Of a stretch of 64,000 nucleotides of DNA, positions 1 to 6,733 are shown piece after piece. Position numbers and translations under genes: made by a program. The DNA is from MnTg04 sp964568075 (lineage in GTDB: Bacteria > Pseudomonadota > Gammaproteobacteria > Steroidobacterales > MnTg04), in assembly GCA_964568075.1 (NCBI GenBank), contig CAZMOM010000010.1, positions 1 through 64,000 on the forward strand, written 5' to 3'. Below the pieces are notes generated by a model. That model was not told where the DNA came from and did no database searches. It saw only the letters and a program-made list of their open reading frames with translations. The number at the start of each line of letters is the position of its first letter. Position 1 is the first letter of the stretch.

Positions 1-1376
1 TCGGTCATGTAGTTGACGTAGCCTGCCCCGGTCGCCAAGGTCTTCATAGCGTCGCCAAAGGCGCGCGTCCAGGTAATGTACCTGTCGTCTTCCGCACGGT
101 CGGTCCAGGCACTGAAAATAGAGAAGTTGTACTTTGCGTCGCGGTTGGCAAATGCAGTGTCCCGTACGTCCACCCGCCCGACCGCACCCTCCATGTGTTC
201 GAAGGCGAGTACGGAGTAGGCATTGCTGGGCAGCCCGTCCGCGTTCGCCAAGATGACGTCGATGGCCTCGTCGCTAATCTCATTCAAGAAATTGGAGCGC
301 CAGTAGTTGCGGTTCCCCGGTGGAGAGGTAGCATCGAACAGGGTCTGAACCGCCGTGTACGGCATCAGTCCGATCATGTCCACGGCGGGCGGTCCGAACT
401 CCTTGATCGGTCTCACCAAGCGCTCACCATCGGTTTCGGACCCGCTATGGCAAACGCCTATGAAACCGGCGATATCAGCAGCCACGGGGGTCCCTTCCGG
501 CCCCTGCACTATGCCGGCATAAGCCGTGACCGAATCCGGAACCGAGCGCGTGTACTCCCGATAAAAGCGAAACATATCTCCGATCATGCTCGACGGGTAC
601 AACGCCATGCCGCCTATAATCGGCTCTAATTCGTGCAAACGGTACTCGAACGACGTGACGACGCCGAAATTGCCGCCACCGCCGCGAACCGCCCAGAAGA
701 GATCGGCATTCTCCGATTCGCTGGCCGTCAGAAACTCGCCATTAGCAGTAACAACGTCCACAGACAGTAGATTGTCACAAACAAGACCGTACTTACGCAT
801 GAGCCATCCGAGCCCTCCGCCGAGGACCAGCCCACTACCCGTGGTGGAAACGGTACCGCCGGTACTTACCAGATCAAAAGACACAGTCTCACGGTCGAAC
901 TCGCCCCAGGTAACGCCGGCCTGCGCACGGGCGGATTTCGCCTTTGGGTCGACGCGAAGCCCTTTCATTGCCGAGAGGTCAATGGCGAGGGCACCGTCAC
1001 GCAGCGCTTTACCGGCTACGTTATGGCCCCCACCACGGACAGAGACCGCCAAATCGTTGCTTCGAGCAAACTTGACGACGTTTATCACGTCGGCAGTGCC
1101 GGCGCAGCGTACGATCGCCGCGGGCCGCTTGTCGATCATTCCGTTCCAGAGCTTTCGCGCCTCATCGTAGGCCGGGTCGGCGGACGTCAGTAACTCGCCG
1201 CGGAGGCTCGCACGAAGATCGCCCAGAGGTCCCGCCGCTGTGGGCAGAGGGGTGCCCTCCGGACGCGCCTCCTGGCCGAACAGCCTGGTGAACGATCCGA
1301 CCATTGCCACACCGCCAAAAGCAATGCTCCGCGCTAGCAACTCGCGTCTCGAGATATGTCCTTGTCGTTTAGCCAT
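1..1376 (-). CDS. Tat-exported FAD-linked oxidase, BBE/PCMH type (3' end cut by window edge)
   Basis: Reading back from an ATG at 1376 there is an uninterrupted frame to the window edge (about 458 codons, no stop reached). The N terminus has a twin-arginine motif (SRRELL, residues 9-14) followed by a hydrophobic stretch, so export as a folded flavoprotein is likely. An FAD-binding PCMH domain follows. VRGGGHNVAG contains His118, the usual site of 8-alpha-histidyl FAD attachment, and LGGGLGWLMRKYGL is the second flavin loop. The cysteine that gives bicovalent flavin in berberine-bridge-type enzymes seems to be replaced by Ser/Thr in the VSTTGSG segment, so a single covalent link is inferred. 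Family members oxidise sugars, alcohols or alkaloid-like substrates; the substrate here cannot be told. The C-terminal BBE segment would lie beyond position 1. Confidence 0.85.
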   Translation of the reverse strand, partial: MAKRQGHISRRELLARSIAFGGVAMVGSFTRLFGQEARPEGTPLPTAAGPLGDLRASLRGELLTSADPAYDEARKLWNGMIDKRPAAIVRCAGTADVINVVKFARSNDLAVSVRGGGHNVAGKALRDGALAIDLSAMKGLRVDPKAKSARAQAGVTWGEFDRETVSFDLVSTGGTVSTTGSGLVLGGGLGWLMRKYGLVCDNLLSVDVVTANGEFLTASESENADLFWAVRGGGGNFGVVTSFEYRLHELEPIIGGMALYPSSMIGDMFRFYREYTRSVPDSVTAYAGIVQGPEGTPVAADIAGFIGVCHSGSETDGERLVRPIKEFGPPAVDMIGLMPYTAVQTLFDATSPPGNRNYWRSNFLNEISDEAIDVILANADGLPSNAYSVLAFEHMEGAVGRVDVRDTAFANRDAKYNFSIFSAWTDRAEDDRYITWTRAFGDAMKTLATGAGYVNYMT

Positions 1377-1691
1377 GTTATTTCTCCCCCGTTTAATAGA
1401 TCGCTGACAGGATCGATCGCCTGCACATCGAAGCTGACGCCCCGGCTGCACTGTTTTCTTGGAGGTTTAGCTTTGTCGGAGCAGTAAATAAAGGGTAGTT
1501 CAAAAGTGGGCAGTTTGCCTGCATTCGCAGACGGATCATGTCAACAAGGTACGTCCGCTTCGGGTCGTTAGCGGACCTCCCACCAGAATTAGCGGTTTTT
1601 ATCCTCAGAGTGTCCGCTTTCGGCCAGAAGCAGCCGGTCGAATAGTTGATATCAGTACGTCAAGCAGACAGAAAAGGTATTGAACTCTGTC
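1377..1691. other. intergenic region with repeat copy 1
   Basis: 315 bases between the start of the FAD oxidase gene and the end of the next minus-strand gene. No convincing reading frame. It holds the promoter side of the oxidase gene (roughly 1377-1500) and one copy of the palindromic repeat described at 1553-1640. Confidence 0.6.
1553..1640. repeat. palindromic intergenic repeat, copy 1
   Basis: Two palindrome-like units about 35 bases apart. The left unit (1553-1576) has arms GTCCGCT and AGCGGAC around a 10-base centre containing GGGTCGT. The right unit starts at 1611 with TGTCCGCTTTCGGCCAGAAG and has a degraded 3' arm. The same two-unit arrangement recurs at 2656-2785 and 3639-3723. All three copies are intergenic. 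Confidence 0.65.
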
Positions 1692-2621
1692 CTAGTAGCA
1701 AATTCGTGATCCGTCAGCTTGGTTTTCACACCCGGCCTGCACACCTGCCCTACGTAGGCAACCGGTAAACTCAACGGAGTGGCGCGTCTCCTCTTCCGAT
1801 AGGCATGTCTGAATAGTTCGCAGTTCGTTTTCGCTGGGAGCGCGACATGACCCAAGATAAAACAAACCATCGCTTGAGCAGCAGTCAGAAATCCAGATGC
1901 ATGGCACATGTTTTTCGGTGAATGTATAGCGCCCTTCCAATATAAGTGCAGTATCGCCCGAGACTAGCTTGGCGAATCGTCTCTCCCATTCAAATTCGGA
2001 AGGCGCAGCGACACGATAGGGGCCGGTTCCCTGCGGCTGGCTGAGACTCTTAACGGTACGCAGGAGCTTACTCTCACAATCGGCCTTGGTTTGCGTTGAT
2101 ACAGTTTCATCAAGCTGCAGGCCGAAAACCACACCGCACATAATGCGCACCGCTATATGACCGTTATTGCGGCGTGCACCCGTCTGATATTCTTGCGGCA
2201 GATTCAAATCATAGATGCCACCGCCGTTGCTGTGCATTGAGTAGCCCTTCATTTCCTGCTGAATGTAAGTCGACAGGGCGAGAGCCGAGTCCTCTTCCGG
2301 CGTCTTGGCTTCCGAGTACTCCGCCCAATATGTTCTTTCGGTTTCGACATTCCACCCGCCGTTATCGTAGAGCATCTGGACGAAATGGTAGCGGCCGTCG
2401 CCCAAGTCCAGGTTGCAGCCGAGCGATTGAGCCTCTACAGACCTGTCCGGCAGCCTTCCCTGACGGCATTCGAAGCCGTATGACTTCATGCACGACGCAG
2501 GCTCGCGAGCCTTTGCGCACGTTTCGCCAGTGTCCAAATACTGCTCTCTTCCGGACTCCGCGCGGCAAAAAATTGGAATTGCAATTGCGATTAGAAGAGT
2601 TAACTGGAGAGTTTTGGTCAT
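1692..2621 (-). CDS. cysteine-rich secreted protein of unknown function
   Basis: 309 residues. An N-terminal signal peptide (MTKTLQ, then a hydrophobic run LLIAIAIPIF) is followed by a mature part with many cysteines, suggesting disulfide bonds in the periplasm. The residue before the first Cys (IPIFC) is not a good lipobox, so ordinary signal-peptidase cleavage after CRA is more likely than lipidation. A central stretch around residues 115-165 (GYSMHSNGGGIYDLNL, GHIAVRIMCGV) and a Cys-rich tail give no family I recognise. It stands alone on the minus strand between two repeat copies, in the accessory left end of the window. Function unknown. Confidence 0.6.
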   Translation of the reverse strand: MTKTLQLTLLIAIAIPIFCRAESGREQYLDTGETCAKAREPASCMKSYGFECRQGRLPDRSVEAQSLGCNLDLGDGRYHFVQMLYDNGGWNVETERTYWAEYSEAKTPEEDSALALSTYIQQEMKGYSMHSNGGGIYDLNLPQEYQTGARRNNGHIAVRIMCGVVFGLQLDETVSTQTKADCESKLLRTVKSLSQPQGTGPYRVAAPSEFEWERRFAKLVSGDTALILEGRYTFTEKHVPCIWISDCCSSDGLFYLGSCRAPSENELRTIQTCLSEEETRHSVEFTGCLRRAGVQAGCENQADGSRICY

Positions 2622-2655
2622 TATGCTAATTACCTACTGCCCCCCCGGATTCTGA

Positions 2656-2785
2656 CCGGCAGCTTTGGGTCGTCAGCGGCCCCTCGGGACTCTACCATCC
2701 CAGCGGCCGCTATTGAGTGTAAAGCGGACGTCAAAAACGCTGGGATTACGAGATTCTGACTTCCGCTTTCGGCCAAGAGCGGGCG
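2656..2785. repeat. palindromic intergenic repeat, copy 2
   Basis: Two related units lie between two minus-strand genes: AGCTTTGGGTCGTCAGCGG at about 2661-2679, and a second with TTCCGCTTTCGGCCAAGAGC at 2761-2780. The stretch TAAAGCGGACGTC at 2720-2732 is a further half-unit. The spacing is longer than in the other copies (about 80 bases between units), as if sequence had been inserted or duplicated. The right unit ends about a dozen bases past the stop codon of the next gene and could act as its transcript end. Confidence 0.6.
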
Positions 2786-2796
2786 TTGCGCCAATA

Positions 2797-3512
2797 TTAG
2801 GTCAGTGCGTGGACGAACGTGCGACCAAACGTCGAGGTTGATATCACAAGCCCGAAAAAGATGAGGATGACGAACAACGCGAGCCCGCCGACCAACGTGA
2901 CTCGATGGACACGACCGTTGTTAATCTTATCGAAGATCGCCAGCATTATGAGAAACACCAACAAGCCAGCGAATGTGAAGGGTGCCTCCGGTACTTTAAT
3001 TATGGGAAGTTTTGCGATTCGCCCAAATGCCGGCAGAGTGATACCAATTGATGCGAGCAACATCAGCCTCTTGTGAATCTCGGGCCTCTTACGATTAAGA
3101 ACTGCTGCAACGAGGAATCCCGTGAATGCGACCAGGATGCCGATATTTCCCCATACAACGCCCGCGATTCGGGGAAAATCTGCATCGATGTTTCCAAACT
3201 TGTCCAACAAACGGGGCGCAAGCCCCATCGCAGAAACAGCACCCGAAAGAAGGACCAAAATGCCAATGGTTATGCCGATCGCGCCCAGGCGCCTGTGAAG
3301 ATCGACTCGCCCGCAGTTTACGGCTGTCGTCTGCACACAGAACCAGATGAACCATGCGGTCAGGGCAGCCCCGTGTGCATAGACATACAGCGGAATCGCG
3401 GGAACATCGAAGAATGTACGCAAGTAAAATGTTGNNNNNNNNNNAGGACTATTACCAGTAAGGCATAGGATACGTACAGGAAGAATTTGCTTCGACGATG
3501 CAATTCTCGCAT
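2797..3512 (-). CDS. multi-pass membrane protein interrupted by an assembly gap
   Basis: The clean frame covers 2797-3423 and encodes about six hydrophobic helices with a YVYAHGAALTAWFIWF start and an LHRRLGAIG motif. Across the ten Ns (3435-3444) the minus strand continues upstream with ATG at 3512 (MRELHRRSKFFLYVSYALL), preceded by a good ribosome site (GAAGGGGG). This gives the first transmembrane helix that the frame otherwise lacks. The ATG-to-stop distance is not a multiple of three, as expected if the ten Ns stand for an unknown length. It resembles a widespread family of uncharacterised six- to seven-helix membrane proteins with an AHGAALTAWF-like motif. Function unknown. Confidence 0.65.
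3435..3444. other. assembly gap (10 N)
   Basis: Ten consecutive N bases. The coding sequence on both sides belongs to one membrane protein gene, so the gap is probably short, but its true length is unknown. Confidence 0.99.
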
Positions 3513-3937
3513 GGATTGCCGCCCCCTTCTTTAGGTGGGTTGGTCTTTTTCGTTATTTCTTGTGTCGCTTTTATACGCTGATTTGGAAAAATTTTACAGT
3601 CGGTTAATTTAACCTGGAGCGCAATAAGCGATCGGGAAGGTCCGCTTTGGGACGTAAAGCGGCCTTCCGCCAGGATCAACTGTTTTCAGCCTCTGATGTC
3701 CGCTTCCTGCCAATAGCGGACGCTCCAGCAAAGAGAGAATGCCGCCATTATCAGCCGTTTCTGATCTGTCTGCGAAATCAGCTAGAATTCCAAGCTTCAC
3801 TAAAGGATATGATCAATTTCGGATCGATAACCCGGCATCACAACATGCGGATCGAATCATCCGCGTTTCACCAGTTTTGCCGGCATTACAACTACACTTA
3901 GCTCGTGAAATTAGATTACGGATTTGGAGTACGAGTG
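3513..3937. other. intergenic region with repeat copy 3
   Basis: 425 bases between two divergent genes. The first hundred bases are AT-rich and contain the upstream region of the membrane protein gene on the minus strand. Repeat copy 3 lies at 3639-3723. The rest (3724-3937) is the leader of the lipoprotein gene, with GGAG at 3926-3929 ahead of its ATG. I see no credible coding frame. Confidence 0.55.
3639..3723. repeat. palindromic intergenic repeat, copy 3
   Basis: The best preserved copy. The left unit at 3639-3664 has arms GGTCCGCTTT and AAAGCGGCC around GGGACGT. The right unit at 3697-3722 has arms TGTCCGCT and AGCGGACG around TCCTGCCAAT. The layout (left unit with a GGGxCGT centre, about 32 bases of spacer, right unit with a CxGCCAA centre) matches copy 1 and loosely copy 2. 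Confidence 0.7.
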
Positions 3938-4606
3938 ATGGCTAGATTACTTACGCTACTGATGACGATCGGCCTTACCGGTTGCAGCAGCTTGTTGCCC
4001 GCTATGCAAATGCCTGAGTTCGGTGCATCGTTTGATGCCGACACCCATGGTGTGGTGGCACCGGATGTGGCCAAGTTAATCGTCTACCGAGATTCAGAAA
4101 TAGACGAGCGGATCAAATACTTTGTGAGAATATTGCCTGGGAATCAAAAAATTGGCGTCGTCTTTGCAGGCGCGTTTTTGGAAGCCACCCGGGTGCCCGA
4201 CACACTGGAAATTGTAGCGACGCGCTCCTGGTGGAACGAAAATCCGCCTGCTGGCCAATCTTTTTTAGGGAGGATGGAGCTCCGTGAGCCGCCGCCTGCA
4301 CGAAACGGTCGTACGACGCACATCCAAGCGAACGAAAATCCGCCTGCCGGTGAATCTTTTAAGGAGAAGTTGGCGAGGTTTTATGCAGAAGCAAGACTCG
4401 ATCTGAAAGCGCTGGCCGGCACGATTACGTATCTCAGGCTGAAAAGAACGATGACCGAAGAAATAAAGACATGCGCAGAATCCGCGGAAACGGTAGACCT
4501 GTGCACCTACGTCACGTATGCAACTTTGCTTGAAATCGTACCGCCCGACGCAGCACACCGTGAGCTGGCCGGGCTCAAGGAAACCGTCTACGCGAAGGCA
4601 AAATAA
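3938..4606 (+). CDS. small lipoprotein with an internal NENPPAG repeat
   Basis: The ATG at 3938 is preferred over an upstream ATG at 3905. GGAG sits eight bases before it, and it gives a clean lipoprotein signal (MARLLTLLMTIG, then lipobox LTGC). The 222-residue product would be lipid-anchored in the envelope. NENPPAGQSF and NENPPAGESF occur 32 residues apart, encoded by a 30-base direct repeat with three mismatches (4235-4264 and 4331-4360), so part of the protein has been duplicated. The stop overlaps the next start by one base (TAATG), so the two lipoproteins are translationally coupled and probably work together. No known family recognised. Confidence 0.65.
   Translation: MARLLTLLMTIGLTGCSSLLPAMQMPEFGASFDADTHGVVAPDVAKLIVYRDSEIDERIKYFVRILPGNQKIGVVFAGAFLEATRVPDTLEIVATRSWWNENPPAGQSFLGRMELREPPPARNGRTTHIQANENPPAGESFKEKLARFYAEARLDLKALAGTITYLRLKRTMTEEIKTCAESAETVDLCTYVTYATLLEIVPPDAAHRELAGLKETVYAKAK
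4235..4360 (+). repeat. 30-bp direct repeat inside a lipoprotein gene
   Basis: AACGAAAATCCGCCTG begins both copies, at 4235 and 4331 (96 bases apart). The 30-base units differ at three positions and stay in frame, each giving NENPPAGxSF. Confidence 0.8.
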
Positions 4607-5394
4607 TGATCACTATTGATCACAATCGCGCTATTGGCTCTGTGGCATTGTTCGCCGCCACGGCATTGATCAGCGCTTGCGCCAGCACCAGCAGGCCGAC
4701 TCATGCCACGTTGCGGAGCATTCCTCTTGCCAGCAGCATCCGCGTCGTTGCCGTGGAGCCCGAGATTGAGACTCCGGACGCCAAGACCGCCGGCGAAATG
4801 GTCGGCAAGGGTACCGCGGGGGGCGCCGTCATGGGTGCAGCATACGGCGCAGGGGCCGGGTTCATGTTGGGCTTTGTGTGCGGCCCGTTATTCATCATTT
4901 GCAGCCCGTTAGGAGCTGCCGGTGGTGCGGCAAGCGGTGTGATCTTCGGTGCGGCTGCTGGTGGCGTCTGGAACGCAATGCTTGCATTGCCCGAAGAAAA
5001 AGCCGAGGCGCTCGAAGCCGTCATGGCTGCCACGATCGCAGATTTGAGTGTCTCGCAGACGCTCGTACAAGAGTTCAGGGAGCAAAGCAAAGACCGGTGG
5101 GCAATTATCGATGCAGAGGCGCCAACCAAGATTACGCTAGGCATCGAGGGGCTTTTTATCGACCAGGGGAAGGATGACCGACTCGTTGTAAAGTTGGTCA
5201 ACTCGATGGTGGTTAGCTACGGCTCCGGCGAACTCGATACAACCAAGCGCATACTATTCACCTACGTCAGCGAGCGGCATCATGTCGACCACTGGATCGA
5301 TAATGACGGCGCCAATTTCCAGACAGCGATCTACGAGGGCTTTGCCAGGAACATGGAGGACATGGCCATGGTACTGCAGCAATATTCACGTTAG
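4606..5394 (+). CDS. glycine-zipper lipoprotein
   Basis: 262 residues. The signal peptide ends in lipobox ISAC (LISACAST), so the protein is probably an envelope lipoprotein. Residues about 65-125 are a long Gly/Ala-rich hydrophobic segment (GKGTAGGAVMGAAYGAGAG..., GAAGGAASGVIFGAAAGG) typical of glycine-zipper proteins that insert into or oligomerise at membranes. The C-terminal 130 residues are soluble and mixed alpha/beta, ending in NMEDMAMVLQQYSR. It overlaps the preceding lipoprotein gene by one base. The family is not recognised beyond the glycine zipper, and the substrate or partner is unknown. Confidence 0.7.
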   Translation: MITIDHNRAIGSVALFAATALISACASTSRPTHATLRSIPLASSIRVVAVEPEIETPDAKTAGEMVGKGTAGGAVMGAAYGAGAGFMLGFVCGPLFIICSPLGAAGGAASGVIFGAAAGGVWNAMLALPEEKAEALEAVMAATIADLSVSQTLVQEFREQSKDRWAIIDAEAPTKITLGIEGLFIDQGKDDRLVVKLVNSMVVSYGSGELDTTKRILFTYVSERHHVDHWIDNDGANFQTAIYEGFARNMEDMAMVLQQYSR

Positions 5395-5622
5395 AAGGAT
5401 AGAAAATGCTATCGCGTCTGCGTGGCCAGGCGCTCAAGCGATATTCGGGACCGGGTGATAGATGATCGGCAGGAAAACTTGAATGACCGTTTTGGGTCGT
5501 AAAGCAAGATATTGGTGCCGGTGTTCACTTATTGACTTTTTTGAATTAGTTTAAATAAGTGAATAAGTGAACACCGGCACCGTAATTAGATTTTCCGAAA
5601 CCAGATAAGCTGTGGAAAAATC
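5395..5622. other. intergenic region between the lipoprotein pair and the tRNA locus
   Basis: 228 bases. It contains a degraded half of the palindromic repeat (GACCGTTTTGGGTCGTAAAG, 5485-5504) directly followed by a 20-bp perfect inverted repeat (5514-5581). A 19-codon frame from 5406 is preceded by AAGGA but has no further support. Confidence 0.6.
5514..5581. repeat. 20-bp perfect inverted repeat
   Basis: The arms 5514-5533 (GGTGCCGGTGTTCACTTATT) and 5562-5581 are exact reverse complements around a 28-base AT-rich centre. It lies between the convergent lipoprotein operon and the tRNA-Arg gene. As RNA it would form a very stable hairpin and may end transcription from either side, or it may be a miniature mobile element. 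A poly-T run inside the loop (TTTTTT) rather than after the stem argues against a simple intrinsic terminator. Confidence 0.8.
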
Positions 5623-5664
5623 TGGCGCGCCCGGCAGGACTCGAACCTGCAACCCTCGGCTTAG

Positions 5665-6307
5665 CTTACCAACTACCGCTTTCGCGGCCCCGCACTACGG
5701 GTTTGTGGTCTGGACTATCTCTTCGCCATCTCAGGCGCTGCACGTATAGTCTCTACGGAACCCTACGAAAGTCAGAAGCAAAATTCACTCCCTTGCTCTG
5801 ACCATTCTTAGGTGCCTCTACCCTCAGGGATGCATTCGAGCCAAACTTTCCAGGTTCAAGGTAATAGCACTGGTCCGATTCCGGACAGTAAACGCAGTAC
5901 AGATCGATCTCGTCCTTGTCGATGGGCCTGGTATGAGTACCATGCTTGTCTGTCCAACAAGTCGAAAACTTTACGTCGATCTTGCCAAACCGGTCGATTG
6001 ATCTGTATTTCACTTGAACCCGATGAAATTCACCGTCTTTATAAGCCACCAGATCGAACGGACAATGTTCAGTCTGCGGTACAAAAATAGTGAATCCCTG
6101 CTCGAACAAATCCACCTGAGCCTTCAAGACGCCTAGGTTGCCCTTTTCCTTAGTGTGGTGCATGCCATTCATTGGTAAATCTGACACCATCGTACGGGTC
6201 AACCATAGGTTTCCACGGGATTGCCATCAGCACTACCTGTTAAGGGTTCCCCGTTACAGTGCAGTCCACTGTACCGGTTCAGTTTCCCGGCACAGGCTCC
6301 TCACTCA
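5665..6307 (-). ncRNA. group I intron in tRNA-Arg(UCU)
   Basis: 643 nt. Visible hallmarks: the last exon base is U and the last intron base is G. P1 can form between exon CCUU and intron GAGG with a U-G wobble at the splice site. P2 is a 9-bp stem (CUGUGCCGG with CCGGUACAG). P3 pairs CUGCAC (6259-6264) with GUGCAG (5738-5743). P7 pairs GACUAU (5746-5751) with AUAGUC (5713-5718). P8 is GCGCC/GGCG. A P9-type hairpin CCGC-GAAA-GCGG with a GNRA loop lies near the 3' end. The core resembles the small tRNA introns of cyanobacteria and Azoarcus (subgroup IC3 by inference). The endonuclease frame fills the space between the 5' half of the core and P7. Confidence 0.92.
5753..6202 (-). CDS. intron-encoded PD-(D/E)XK homing endonuclease, I-Ssp6803I-like
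   Basis: Up to 149 residues from a TTG at 6202. ATG starts at 6190, 6172 and 6163 are also possible, and MNGMHHTKEKGNLG at 6172 looks most like the usual N terminus of the family. Numbering from the TTG, CPFDLVAY supplies Asp50 and FHRVQVKYR supplies Gln63 and Lys65, the D...QxK active site of intron endonucleases related to I-Ssp6803I. Such enzymes cut the intronless tRNA gene and so spread the intron. At the place where relatives usually carry the helix glutamate (GExK) this protein has Val25 (GNLGVLK). The stop codon (5753-5755) sits one base from the P7 strand of the intron core. No clear ribosome site is visible, so translation may be weak. Confidence 0.85.
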   Translation of the reverse strand: MTRTMVSDLPMNGMHHTKEKGNLGVLKAQVDLFEQGFTIFVPQTEHCPFDLVAYKDGEFHRVQVKYRSIDRFGKIDVKFSTCWTDKHGTHTRPIDKDEIDLYCVYCPESDQCYYLEPGKFGSNASLRVEAPKNGQSKGVNFASDFRRVP

Positions 6308-6485
6308 AAGGCCGATGCTCTATCCGGTTGAGCTACGGGCGCTACTTTGTCTCACTCCTATTTATATCTGTTAAATCACCAGTGTGCTTATCGACAGATA
6401 ATTTACAGATCATACTGGGCACATAAGTTAACACTTTGTCCGGTATAAGGTGTAAACCATGTGACCGGAATACACCCAGAAAAAC

Positions 6486-6562
6486 TGGTCGGGGCAGAGG
6501 GATTCGAACCCCCGACCTTCTGCTCCCAAAGCAGACGCGCTACCAGGCTGCGCTATGCCCCG
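6486..6562 (-). tRNA. tRNA-Pro(UGG)
   Basis: 77 nt including encoded CCA. The acceptor strand CGGGGCA pairs with TGCCCCG. The anticodon stem TCTGC/GCAGA encloses loop TTTGGGA, giving anticodon UGG. The T arm contains GGTTCGAATCC. It lies about 140 bases upstream of tRNA-Arg on the same strand. The sequence matches the general pattern of E. coli proM. Confidence 0.95.
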
Positions 6563-6733
6563 TGGCAAACCCGCCTGCAGCAGACACGATGCCCCCCTGT
6601 GCGGGAGTCGCATGATACGTCCCGCTATCGGACAAATCAATTTCGCAAGCGTTCGAATTGCTCGATCGCAGCGTCCCATCTGACGGGAATTGACGGGTAT
6701 AATGCGCGCCTTTCAAGCACTGTAGATCACGCC

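Larger units (their letters stand above)
5623..6342 (-). tRNA. tRNA-Arg(UCU) split by a group I intron
   Basis: Exon 1 is 6342-6308 (35 nt: acceptor strand GCGCCCG, D arm, anticodon stem TCGGC and CTT). Exon 2 is 5664-5623 (42 nt: CTAA, anticodon stem GCCGA, T arm with GGTTCGAGTCC, acceptor strand CGGGCGC, G, encoded CCA). Joining them gives a normal 77-nt tRNA with anticodon loop CTTCTAA, hence anticodon UCU. The acceptor stem (7 bp) and anticodon stem (5 bp) pair perfectly across the gap. The sequence closely follows Escherichia coli argU. The break falls inside the anticodon, between U34 and C35. The gene lies downstream of tRNA-Pro on the same strand and may share its transcript. Confidence 0.93.

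Noticed and set aside
195..1170. Open frames on the plus strand
   Set aside because: They are antisense to the FAD oxidase gene, whose minus-strand frame carries all the family motifs.
2174..2629. 151-codon plus-strand frame
   Set aside because: Antisense to the cysteine-rich protein gene; no ribosome site or family pattern.
5406..5465. 19-codon frame with AAGGA upstream, after the glycine-zipper lipoprotein gene
   Set aside because: Very short, no similarity to anything I recognise, and it lies in repeat-rich DNA.
6461..6733. Upstream extension of the folD frame
   Set aside because: It runs through the tRNA-Pro gene; ATG 6734 gives the normal FolD length and start.
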